Position numbers and translations under genes: made by a program
The notes under the pieces: generated by a model
Database searches by the model: none
The model's input: only the letters and a program-made list of their open reading frames with translations
What the model was told of the DNA's origin: nothing
In this document: positions 1 through 6,160 of the stretch, piece by piece
How positions within the stretch are numbered: position 1 is the first letter of the stretch
Layout: each line of letters opens with the position of its first letter
NCBI GenBank assembly: GCA_023429365.1
Contig: JAEYVW010000383.1
Coordinates: 1 to 6,167 of the forward strand
Direction: 5' to 3'
From: Bacteroidota bacterium
GTDB lineage: Bacteria > Bacteroidota > Bacteroidia > Chitinophagales > Chitinophagaceae
DNA length: 6,167 nucleotides

Positions 1-50
1 ATCTTCCCCTCCCTGATGTCTTTAATTGCATCCTCAATACTGTCGAACAT
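1..50 (-). CDS. ribB: 3,4-dihydroxy-2-butanone-4-phosphate synthase, N-terminal fragment (RibB or RibBA), cut by window edge
   Basis: Reading the minus strand from the ATG at 50-48 gives MFDSIEDAIKDIREGK and then runs off the left edge. This matches the usual N-terminus of RibB/RibBA proteins, in which a helix of the form 'IEEAIxDIRxGK' precedes the catalytic 'DDEDRENEGD' stretch; that stretch would lie just outside the window. The enzyme converts ribulose 5-phosphate to 3,4-dihydroxy-2-butanone 4-phosphate plus formate, supplying the four-carbon unit for riboflavin. In many Bacteroidota it is fused to GTP cyclohydrolase II (RibBA), which cannot be judged here. No Shine-Dalgarno sequence precedes the ATG, as is common in this phylum. 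The gene is divergent from the TonB-dependent receptor and has a good Bacteroidota-type promoter about 80 bp upstream. Only 16 residues are visible, so the assignment rests on recognising the motif; another protein with a similar start is possible but less likely. Confidence 0.72.
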   Translation of the reverse strand, partial: MFDSIEDAIKDIREGK

Positions 51-105
51 GACTTGAATTTTGGCAAAGGTAGTAACAAATAGCATCGGTTTGGACGGTC
101 TGCAA

Positions 106-123
106 GGCAGCGCGGAGCCTGCC
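106..123 (-). other. GC-rich hairpin in the ribB leader
   Basis: On the minus strand GGCAG (123-119) and CTGCC (110-106) can pair around the 8-nt loop GCTCCGCG, with one further G-T pair possible outside. It would form near the 5' end of the predicted ribB transcript. Riboflavin genes are often controlled by FMN riboswitches, but this leader is too short for one and I do not see the conserved FMN-element boxes. The hairpin could be an RNA-stability or attenuation element, or chance. The same bases lie in the region upstream of the divergent receptor gene. Confidence 0.25.
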
Positions 124-131
124 CAACTTGT

Positions 132-161
132 CAAATGTAAATGCAGGGAGGAGATAGCAAT
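132..161 (-). promoter_or_regulatory. Bacteroidota-type promoter for the ribB-like gene
   Basis: On the minus strand, ATTG (161-158) is followed after 18 nt by TACATTTG (139-132). The second box is an exact match to the Bacteroidota -7 consensus TAnnTTTG. The first fits the -33 TTG element at an accepted spacing. Transcription would start near position 125 and give a leader of roughly 75-80 nt before the ATG at 50. A second exact -7-like match, TACCTTTG, lies at 72-65 but has no TTG at the right distance upstream, so I prefer the distal site. This is a sequence match only. Confidence 0.55.
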
Positions 162-233
162 TTGTTAATATTTGCTGAATTCCTGAACAGGAATATTCCC
201 TTTCTTTGCAGCTTAGTAAATAAACAAACAATC

Positions 234-3200
234 ATGCTTAAGAGAAACTTATTCATGGCTATTATTTTTATGATAGCCGGGTTAATTACCCATGCACAGG
301 TTACAACGAGTAGTATGAGTGGTGTCGTAAAATCAAGCGCTGGCGATCCGCTGGTCGGCACTACAGTAACAGCCACACACGTGCCCACGGGAACCCAGTA
401 CAGGGTTGTAACCCGTTCCGGTGGTCTCTTCAATATCCCTAATATGAATCCTGGTGGTCCTTATATTGTTGAAGCAACCTATGTTGGCTTCGGCAAAGGC
501 ACCAAAACCGATATCATCCTGCAACTGGGTGACGAATACAGGATTGATTTCGATCTATCATCTTCTGGTGAAGAACTGAGAGAAGTTGTAGTATCCGCAG
601 CCAGCCGTAACAGGGCTGTAAAAAGCGGCGCTTCTACCAACGTGAGTGAACGTCAGATCACATCCCTGCCTACTATCAGCCGTAGTATTAATGACTTCAC
701 CAGGATGACGCCGCAGGCTTCCGGTACCGGTTTCAACGGAAGGGATGCGCGGTATAATAATATTTCAATTGACGGCGCCAACTTCAATAACAACTTTGGT
801 TTGAGCTCCAGCAATCTGCCTGGTGGTGATGCCCAGCCTATCTCCCTCGACGCGATCGAGGAGATCAGTGTAAACATATCACCCTACGATGTGAAACAAG
901 CCAACTTTACCGGCGCGGGTATCAATGCAATTACCAAGTCTGGTACCAACACTTATCATGGCTCTGTGTACGGTTACTACCGCGATGAGTCATTCAATGG
1001 TAAAAAAGTAGGTAGCTCCAAACTGGGTACACTGGAAAAATCCGCAAAAAAAATATATGGTGGACGCGTAGGCGGACCGATCATCAAAAACAAATTGTTC
1101 TTCTTCCTGAATGGAGAATTTGAAACTCGTTCCTATCCCGGTCTGAACTGGAAAGCTACCCGCTCAGGCGCTTCCGGACCGAATGTATCCCGTACAAAAG
1201 CTGAAGACCTCGATGCTGTTTCCAATTATGTAAAAACAAAATATGGATATGAAACAGGGCCATATGAAAACCTGGGCAATTTTGCTTCGGAAAATATCAA
1301 AGCCCTTGGCCGTATCGACTGGAATATAAACGACAATCATCGTCTCTCCGTTCGTTATAACTACGTAAAAAGTACAAACGACCAGGTTACTAATGGTACA
1401 TCTGCTCCCAACCCAAGAGCTAGCTCAAATCGCTGGAGCAATAACTCCATGGCCTATGCCAACGCTAACTACGGCTTCGAAGACCTGGTGTCTTCCTGGA
1501 CCCTGGATCTGAAAAGTAAATTCGGACGTGTCAATAACCAGTTTCTTGCCACGTATACCAATATCGAAACAAATCGTACCAGCAATTCATCACCGTTTCC
1601 ATTTGTAGATATATGGGATGGTGATATAGATGCGGGACAGAATGCATATATCAGCCTGGGTTATGAACTTTTCAGCTGGCAAAATGCAGTAAAGAACAAG
1701 GTATTTACCTTCACTGATAATCTATCTTACAATGTCGGCAATCATAGCCTGTCGGCGGGTGTATCTTTCGATCATCTTTACTTTGGAAACAGCTTCCTGC
1801 GCTATGGCACCAGCTATTACCGTTTCCGCTCTGTGTCAGATTTTCTTACCAACCAGGCGCCTATCGCTTATGGCCTGACCTATGGTTATGGTGGTGTGAC
1901 TGATCCCATCGCTGACCTGACATTCGGACAACTAGCATTTTATGTGCAGGACGAGATTAAGGTCAACAACAAGTTCAAACTTCTGGCCGGTATCCGCGTT
2001 GATAAAGCCCTCTACCTGAAAGATCCTAATCCTAATGCCGCTATTTTGGAGAAAACATTCCAGGGTCCCGATCTTCAGCCTTATAAATTTGATGTGGGCT
2101 CCTGGCCAAAAAGCAAATTGCTCTGGTCGCCCCGTATTGGGTTCAATTGGGATCTGGAAGGCAATCGCAACCTGATCATTCGTGGTGGTACTGGTATCTT
2201 CACCGGACGTCTGCCTTTTGTATGGTATACGAACCAGCCTACCAACAGCTATGCGCTCCAGGCTACAACCGAGGTCACCAATGCTGCGACGCTCGCTACT
2301 ATGCCGTTTAATCCCGATCCGCTTGCATATGTCAGCAATTTCCCGCAGAATTCTTCAACCCTGCCAACTGGTGCTTCACTTGCTATAGTTGATAAGGATT
2401 TCGTATTCCCGCAGGTTTGGAGAACTTCTATCGCGTTTGATAAAAAACTTCCCTGGGATCTGTTGTGGACTGTAGAAGCTATCTATACAAAGGATATCAA
2501 TGCTATCAAACAATACAATGCTAACATGGCGGTTCCGGATGATAACTTCTCCGGACCTGACAGCAGGCCGAGATTCTCGTCCAGCGCTGCGAGAAAAATT
2601 GATGGTTCTGTGAACGAGGCGATGATCCTTACCAATACAGGAAAAGGTAATGGTATCAGTCTTACCACACAGTTGAGCCGCAATTTCCGCAATGGTTTCT
2701 TCGGACAGATCTCATATAGCTATAACCATACTATGGACCTGTCGAGCAACCCCGGATCACAGGCAGCTTCAGCATGGAGCAATATCAACAGCATCCGTAC
2801 CAGCAATGACCTTGACCTGGCTATCTCGCAGTATTCCATTCCTCACCGCCTGGTAGCAGTAGCCTCTTATCGTTTTGAGTACGCGAAAAACCTGGCTACA
2901 ACCATTTCTTTGTTTTACGAGGGTGCAAACCAGGCAAGAGGCACTTACAGGTACAGCAACGACATGAACAATGACGGATTGAGCAACGACCTGATGTATG
3001 TTCCCAAGGACAGGGCACAGGCTGGTTTGTTTATTCCCAATGCTGCAGAAGCAGACGCGTTCTGGGCTTATGTTGAACAGGATAAATATCTCAAAAAGAA
3101 TAAAGGAAACTATACTGAGATCTACGGCGTACTGTTGCCCTGGCAAAATAATATTGACCTGAAATTCCTGCAGGACTTTTCTTTACGCACAGGCAATACA

Positions 3201-3446
3201 AAACATACGCTTCAATTCAGCCTCGACATGCTCAACTTTACCAATTTCCTGAATAAGAATTGGGGTGCAAGGTATCGCTCAGTGGTCAACAACGGTGGCC
3301 TTTTGAGATATACCGGTATAAGCAATGGCGTTCCCCAGTTTGCGCTGAACCAGGTAAGTGGTGCCTTCCCCACCAAGACTTTCGAAACAGAGAAAGATGT
3401 TATCAGCGTATGGGGTATGCAGTTGGGTCTGCGTTATATTTTCTAA
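234..3446 (+). CDS. Oar-like TonB-dependent outer-membrane receptor with carboxypeptidase-regulatory-like domain
   Basis: This is a 1070-residue outer-membrane beta-barrel protein, predicted to take up, or possibly export, a substrate using energy from TonB-ExbBD. An in-frame ATG lies at 141, but the ATG at 234 is chosen because it directly begins a signal peptide (MLKRN, a hydrophobic stretch at about 6-18, then a cleavage region near THAQV at 19-23). The start sits behind an A-rich stretch with no Shine-Dalgarno. Domains in order: a carboxypeptidase-regulatory-like beta-sandwich at about 27-109 (SGVVKSSAGDPLVGTTV..., then YVGFG); a probable TonB box in EELREVVVSA at about 113-122; a plug domain at about 128-236, including ISIDGANFNN and GINAITKSGTN; then the barrel to the C-terminus. 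The protein ends in LGLRYIF, a final aromatic residue as expected for BAM-assembled proteins. The sequence resembles the Oar-like group rather than SusC/RagA, and no SusD-like lipoprotein gene follows. The substrate cannot be told. The frame is intact, and the gene has its own terminator. Confidence 0.93.
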   Translation: MLKRNLFMAIIFMIAGLITHAQVTTSSMSGVVKSSAGDPLVGTTVTATHVPTGTQYRVVTRSGGLFNIPNMNPGGPYIVEATYVGFGKGTKTDIILQLGDEYRIDFDLSSSGEELREVVVSAASRNRAVKSGASTNVSERQITSLPTISRSINDFTRMTPQASGTGFNGRDARYNNISIDGANFNNNFGLSSSNLPGGDAQPISLDAIEEISVNISPYDVKQANFTGAGINAITKSGTNTYHGSVYGYYRDESFNGKKVGSSKLGTLEKSAKKIYGGRVGGPIIKNKLFFFLNGEFETRSYPGLNWKATRSGASGPNVSRTKAEDLDAVSNYVKTKYGYETGPYENLGNFASENIKALGRIDWNINDNHRLSVRYNYVKSTNDQVTNGTSAPNPRASSNRWSNNSMAYANANYGFEDLVSSWTLDLKSKFGRVNNQFLATYTNIETNRTSNSSPFPFVDIWDGDIDAGQNAYISLGYELFSWQNAVKNKVFTFTDNLSYNVGNHSLSAGVSFDHLYFGNSFLRYGTSYYRFRSVSDFLTNQAPIAYGLTYGYGGVTDPIADLTFGQLAFYVQDEIKVNNKFKLLAGIRVDKALYLKDPNPNAAILEKTFQGPDLQPYKFDVGSWPKSKLLWSPRIGFNWDLEGNRNLIIRGGTGIFTGRLPFVWYTNQPTNSYALQATTEVTNAATLATMPFNPDPLAYVSNFPQNSSTLPTGASLAIVDKDFVFPQVWRTSIAFDKKLPWDLLWTVEAIYTKDINAIKQYNANMAVPDDNFSGPDSRPRFSSSAARKIDGSVNEAMILTNTGKGNGISLTTQLSRNFRNGFFGQISYSYNHTMDLSSNPGSQAASAWSNINSIRTSNDLDLAISQYSIPHRLVAVASYRFEYAKNLATTISLFYEGANQARGTYRYSNDMNNDGLSNDLMYVPKDRAQAGLFIPNAAEADAFWAYVEQDKYLKKNKGNYTEIYGVLLPWQNNIDLKFLQDFSLRTGNTKHTLQFSLDMLNFTNFLNKNWGARYRSVVNNGGLLRYTGISNGVPQFALNQVSGAFPTKTFETEKDVISVWGMQLGLRYIF

Positions 3447-3468
3447 AGTGATTCCATTCTTTAATATC

Positions 3469-3495
3469 AATCCCGGCCTTGTGCCGGGATTTTTT
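3469..3495 (+). terminator. Intrinsic terminator of the TonB-dependent receptor gene
   Basis: A 9-bp stem, AATCCCGGC (3469-3477) with GCCGGGATT (3483-3491), closes a 5-nt loop CTTGT and runs into a T-tract at 3490-3495. It starts 22 bp after the receptor stop codon, which is a typical position. On the minus strand the same stem is not followed by a good T-tract (GATATTAAAG), so it should act mainly on the receptor transcript and only weakly on the converging gene. Confidence 0.9.
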
Positions 3496-4036
3496 ATTCA
3501 CTCGAATTTCTTTTCCACTCCTTTCTACCAATCACATTCCATTTACCCTGGTAATGCTTAAGCAGGGATATCTGTGATGTGACGAATTTTTCATCAAGCT
3601 TCATGGTCGAAAAATGAGCCCATGCTTTTTCAAAATCCGAAGGTTTCATATCCCTGTTCGCAATGGTGATATGCGGATGAAAGCGTCTTTCATCCTTTTT
3701 TATTTCAGGAAATAGATTTGTGAAATGTTCTTCCACTTCTGTTTTTATCAATTCTAATTCAGGACTGGTTTTTACCGCTGCAAACAAAACACGCTTCCCG
3801 AAATGAGAAAACCCATTGATATTTACCAGTATCTCGCCAACTTCACTGGAAAAGGCCTGAAGGGCTTTGAATAATTCTTCTTCCCTTTCATCAGCCAGCC
3901 AGAACGGCGGCACCAGGGTGATATGCGCCGGTGATCGCAAAGCCACCACGCAACCAAACTTTTCCTTCATCCAATTTTTGAAACCAAGGATCTTTTGATC
4001 CAGTGGCGGCGGGCAAACCAACGCCAAAAAATACAT
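3494..4036 (-). CDS. 2H phosphoesterase, 2'-5' RNA ligase family
   Basis: A 180-residue soluble protein, with no signal peptide, of the 2H phosphoesterase superfamily (LigT/ThpR, YjcG and relatives). The two defining H-x-T motifs are present: H38-I-T40 in SPAHITLVPPF and H122-I-T124 in RFHPHITIAN, about 84 residues apart, as expected for the two lobes of the fold. Family members hydrolyse or ligate 2'-5' or 2',3'-cyclic phosphodiester bonds in RNA or nucleotides; the physiological substrate of most Bacteroidota members is unknown. The start ATG at 4036 gives MYFLALVCPPP, the usual first strand of the family, and the length is normal. It is transcribed away from the serine hydrolase gene across a 103-bp spacer and converges on the receptor gene. 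Only 47 bp separate the two stop codons, and its TAA (3496-3494) lies across the end of the receptor terminator's T-tract. The family assignment is firm; a specific gene name is not justified. Confidence 0.9.
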   Translation of the reverse strand: MYFLALVCPPPLDQKILGFKNWMKEKFGCVVALRSPAHITLVPPFWLADEREEELFKALQAFSSEVGEILVNINGFSHFGKRVLFAAVKTSPELELIKTEVEEHFTNLFPEIKKDERRFHPHITIANRDMKPSDFEKAWAHFSTMKLDEKFVTSQISLLKHYQGKWNVIGRKEWKRNSSE

Positions 4037-4139
4037 ATGGTGTGCGGTTTTGTGCAGGATGATATTCGTTTTAGTGTAATAAATTTAGGTTCTTGAATTC
4101 GAAATAAAGACAGATTCATATACCAACACAAAAGGCCAA
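4037..4139. promoter_or_regulatory. Divergent intergenic region between the 2H phosphoesterase and serine hydrolase genes
   Basis: This 103-bp AT-rich spacer must hold the promoters for both divergent genes, unless either is read from farther away. The only -7-like element I find is the palindrome TAAATTTA at 4080-4087, which matches TAnnTTTG at 7 of 8 positions on either strand. Neither strand has a TTG at the 17-23 bp spacing usual for Bacteroidota, so I do not assign a precise promoter. No Shine-Dalgarno is seen before either ATG. Confidence 0.4.
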
Positions 4140-5435
4140 ATGTCTATGAAACGAAATATCCTGGTATTATTTACTGCATTGATATCATTCAAGGGAATAT
4201 CACAGGTAAAAAATGATGCTTTCTTAGTTGATCTGCTTAGCAGGCAACCTGACAGTCTATTACAGTCAGTATTAAGTCAGCCGGATACATTCAGGTATCA
4301 AATTATTTATACGCAGATCGACCGGGATAAAAACAATAATCCTTCGTTTAAAAATTACTACTATAATGTAGATCCCTATCGTTACTTCAATCCTGCATCG
4401 GTTGTGAAGATGCCCCTGGCCTTTTTATCGCTTGAAAAACTCAATGATATTAAACGCAAAGGCGTGAACAGGCATACCACCATCCAGTTCGACAGCGCTT
4501 ATGGCAGGCAGAGCAGGGCTTATACCGACAGCACAGCCGAAAACTATCTCCCCTCCATCGACCATTATATCCGCAAAGCTTTTTTGATCAGCGATAATGA
4601 TGCCTACAACAGGATGTATGAATTCGTGGGTCAGCAAACCACTAACAGGAGACTGCACGAGATGGGTTATCCTGATATTCGCATCACGCGCAGGTTTGTC
4701 CGCATGAACATGGACCAAAACCGACATACCAATCCCGTTCGCTTCCTGGATAAAAACGGTAAATTGATCTATAGCCAGCCGATGGAGGTGAATAAAGATT
4801 CATTCGACTTTAGCCGTATTTATAAAATGGGGAGTGCACATATGACCGCTGATGACAGCCTCGTATACGTACCCATCGATTTTACAACCGCCAACAATAT
4901 GCCGCTGGAAGACATGCAGCAAATTCTGCAATCGGTTATGTTTCCAAAATCTGTAAAACCAGCGCAGCGTTTCCGGCTGACGAATGAGGATTATAATTTT
5001 CTTTACCGGTTTCTATCCCAATATCCTTCTGAAACAAATTTTCCAAAGTATGATACGAGCCAGTACTATGATAGTTATGTAAAATTCTTTTTTCGCTCTC
5101 CTTCGCATACCATGCCACCACATGTAAGAGTGTTTAATAAAGTCGGCTGGGCTTATGGTTGTCTTACCGATGTTTCGTACGTGGCCGACTTTAAAAACAA
5201 TATTGAATTCATGCTGGCTGTTACCGTGTATGTAAACAGCGACGGTATTTTGAATGATGGTAAATATGATTACGAAGAAATTGGCTGGCCCTTTCTTTAT
5301 AAAGTCGGCCAGGCCATCTACCAGCATGAGCTCAGCCGGCCACGAAAATTTGCGCCGGACCTGTCGCGATTCAAAATGGAATACAAGCCCCGCCAGGAAG
5401 ATGGCCGACCCGCCATCCGGGATGCTGACAACTGA
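4140..5435 (+). CDS. Exported serine hydrolase with class A beta-lactamase-like fold
   Basis: A 431-residue protein with an N-terminal signal peptide (KRN, hydrophobic stretch at about 7-17, likely cleavage near GISQ at 19-22), so periplasmic or otherwise exported. ATGs at 4140 and 4146 are both possible starts; the second gives the more usual MKRN beginning. Penicillin-recognising motifs are visible: S87-V-V-K90 in NPASVVKMPLA is the SxxK nucleophile motif, and S151-D-N153 in LISDNDAYN is the SDN motif of class A enzymes. K334-V-G336 in FNKVGWAYG stands where KTG or KSG normally lies, followed by a beta-strand (NIEFMLAVTVYVN) typical of the fold. I see no ExxLN omega-loop motif that would carry the deacylating glutamate of true class A beta-lactamases. 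At about 430 residues it is also much longer than a class A enzyme (about 290), with extra sequence between SDN and KVG. I infer a serine hydrolase acting on a peptidoglycan-like or other peptide or ester substrate, not a resistance enzyme. The gene stands alone. Confidence 0.85.
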   Translation: MSMKRNILVLFTALISFKGISQVKNDAFLVDLLSRQPDSLLQSVLSQPDTFRYQIIYTQIDRDKNNNPSFKNYYYNVDPYRYFNPASVVKMPLAFLSLEKLNDIKRKGVNRHTTIQFDSAYGRQSRAYTDSTAENYLPSIDHYIRKAFLISDNDAYNRMYEFVGQQTTNRRLHEMGYPDIRITRRFVRMNMDQNRHTNPVRFLDKNGKLIYSQPMEVNKDSFDFSRIYKMGSAHMTADDSLVYVPIDFTTANNMPLEDMQQILQSVMFPKSVKPAQRFRLTNEDYNFLYRFLSQYPSETNFPKYDTSQYYDSYVKFFFRSPSHTMPPHVRVFNKVGWAYGCLTDVSYVADFKNNIEFMLAVTVYVNSDGILNDGKYDYEEIGWPFLYKVGQAIYQHELSRPRKFAPDLSRFKMEYKPRQEDGRPAIRDADN

Positions 5436-5685
5436 TCGTACGGGTTATCTACTGAATTCATTTTCATGACCTGGTGCCAATTATCGTAGTATAAGAACTA
5501 CAGTGTAACCAACCGAATTTGACACCAAAAGAATAGGGCCTGCTATTTTCCCGGGGCCTTACAGCTTCGTACCTTTCATTTATCAAAAGCGGTAAACTAA
5601 CTACCGTTTTTTGTAGAATAAATTTTGATCCTTATCTTAAAAGTCTGAATCCAGTAAAATCCGCGACGCCATAAAAATTCAATCC
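5436..5685. other. Non-coding spacer after the serine hydrolase
   Basis: These 250 bp hold no convincing gene on either strand. There is a small hairpin GTAGT/ACTAC at 5486-5501 with no T-tract, an imperfect GGCC-centred inverted repeat around 5537-5562 also without a T-tract, and a possible weak terminator at 5585-5612. A -7-like TAAATTTT at 5619-5626 (7 of 8 to TAnnTTTG) precedes the small ORF at 5686, but without a matching -33 TTG. Confidence 0.5.
5585..5612 (+). terminator. Possible weak intrinsic terminator
   Basis: CGGTA (5590-5594) pairs with TACCG (5602-5606) around a 7-nt loop, followed directly by six T residues at 5607-5612. The AAAA at 5585-5588 can extend the stem against the T-tract past a bulged G. 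The stem is short and only moderately GC-rich. It lies 150 bp after the hydrolase stop codon, farther than usual, but no better terminator is seen before it. Confidence 0.45.
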
Positions 5686-6012
5686 ATGGAAAAACCCAAT
5701 CACAAAAACCGAAACAGAATGGAAAATCGGACGCTCAGTATTACGGCTACTCTTGTCGAATCAAAGCTCCTAACCAACCTGGTGGAAAAACTTGCCGTAA
5801 GAAGATACGAGACCGGCTACAGTCTTGAAGACGTGCAACCCGGCTGGGAAGCCATCGACATTTCCTCTATCGAAGCACATGTAAGTGGTATCACAAAACT
5901 TAGTTCAGAAACCGACCGGGTCAGGATGGTCTTCAACACCTGCTTCCTGTTCACCTGCACTAAGACCAAACACCACGAATTCAACTTAACCTGGGTCAAT
6001 TCTCTTTCGTAG
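5686..6012 (+). CDS. Hypothetical small protein, unrecognised
   Basis: An open frame of 108 residues that I do not recognise. It has no signal peptide or membrane segment and is fairly polar, with a basic, Asn-rich first dozen residues (MEKPNHKNRNR). A second in-frame ATG at 5719 (MENRTLSIT) could be the true start. A short amphipathic stretch, ESKLLTNLVEKLAVRRY, lies at about 25-41 and could be a helix. The C-terminal part contains two Cys residues in NTCFLFTC and a His pair. Codon choice (many GAA, ACC, GGC and GAC codons) resembles the neighbouring genes, which favours real coding. Against it are the small size, the lack of a known family and the absence of a clear promoter or ribosome site. 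The stop codon lies one base before the CACG repeat region. It may be a lineage-specific gene, a remnant, or a chance frame; no function can be given. Confidence 0.45.
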   Translation: MEKPNHKNRNRMENRTLSITATLVESKLLTNLVEKLAVRRYETGYSLEDVQPGWEAIDISSIEAHVSGITKLSSETDRVRMVFNTCFLFTCTKTKHHEFNLTWVNSLS

Positions 6013-6013
6013 C

Positions 6014-6160
6014 CACGGGTGTGAGCCACGAATTGCACGAATGACACGAATAGTTGCCACGGATTTCACAAATTAATTTCCGTGCACTCCGTGCTTTCCT
6101 CTGTGCCCTCCGTGTCCAAAAAATTCCGAATTAAAGGACACGAAGAACACAATGTACACA
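6014..6160. repeat. Array of 9-bp-phased CACG/CGTG units in alternating orientation
   Basis: Three blocks are seen. Block 1 has CACG at 6014, 6027, 6036, 6045 and 6058 (spacings 13, 9, 9, 13). Block 2 has the opposite orientation, with CGTG at 6081 and 6090, a degenerate TGTG at 6102 and CGTG at 6111 (9, 12, 9). Block 3 returns to the first orientation, with CACG at 6139, CACA at 6148 and CACA at 6157 (9, 9). The units have the form (g/c)CACGAAt and TCCGTGc. Blocks can fold on each other: CACGGA (6058-6063) with TCCGTG (6079-6084), and CGTGTCC (6111-6117) with GGACACG (6136-6142). A 10-bp palindrome AAATTAATTT lies at 6070-6079. From general familiarity, stretches of this kind recur in environmental bacterial genomes, often beside small GxxExxY-family genes. 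No such gene is visible here, so that link is inference. The array may continue past the window. Confidence 0.7.

Noticed and set aside
51..131. FMN riboswitch in the ribB leader
   Set aside because: The leader is about 80 nt, shorter than the known FMN aptamer, and its conserved boxes are not seen.
34..231. Minus-strand open frame of 65 residues covering the ribB start region
   Set aside because: It is in a different frame from the recognised RibB N-terminus, runs through that gene's promoter and leader, and has no family features.
141..233. N-terminal extension of the receptor from the ATG at 141
   Set aside because: It would bury the clear signal peptide behind 31 extra residues. The ATG at 234 gives a standard exported start, and the 141 ATG overlaps the predicted ribB promoter region.
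2769..3146. Minus-strand 125-residue open frame inside the receptor gene
   Set aside because: It lies wholly opposite a well-supported barrel-coding region and its composition is that of a shadow frame.
4140..5435. Antibiotic-resistance class A beta-lactamase
   Set aside because: The KTG motif is replaced by KVG, no ExxLN motif is seen, and the protein is about 140 residues longer than typical class A enzymes.
5486..5501. Hairpin GTAGT/ACTAC as a terminator for the serine hydrolase
   Set aside because: The stem is only 5 bp, AT-rich, and has no following T-tract.
5817..6047. Minus-strand 76-residue open frame opposite the small ORF
   Set aside because: It begins inside the CACG repeat array and shows no motif; the plus-strand frame has the more gene-like codon use.
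6014..6160. CRISPR array
   Set aside because: The units are about 4-7 bp with 9-13 bp spacing and switch strand; CRISPR repeats are longer, all in one orientation, and separated by unique spacers of about 30 bp.
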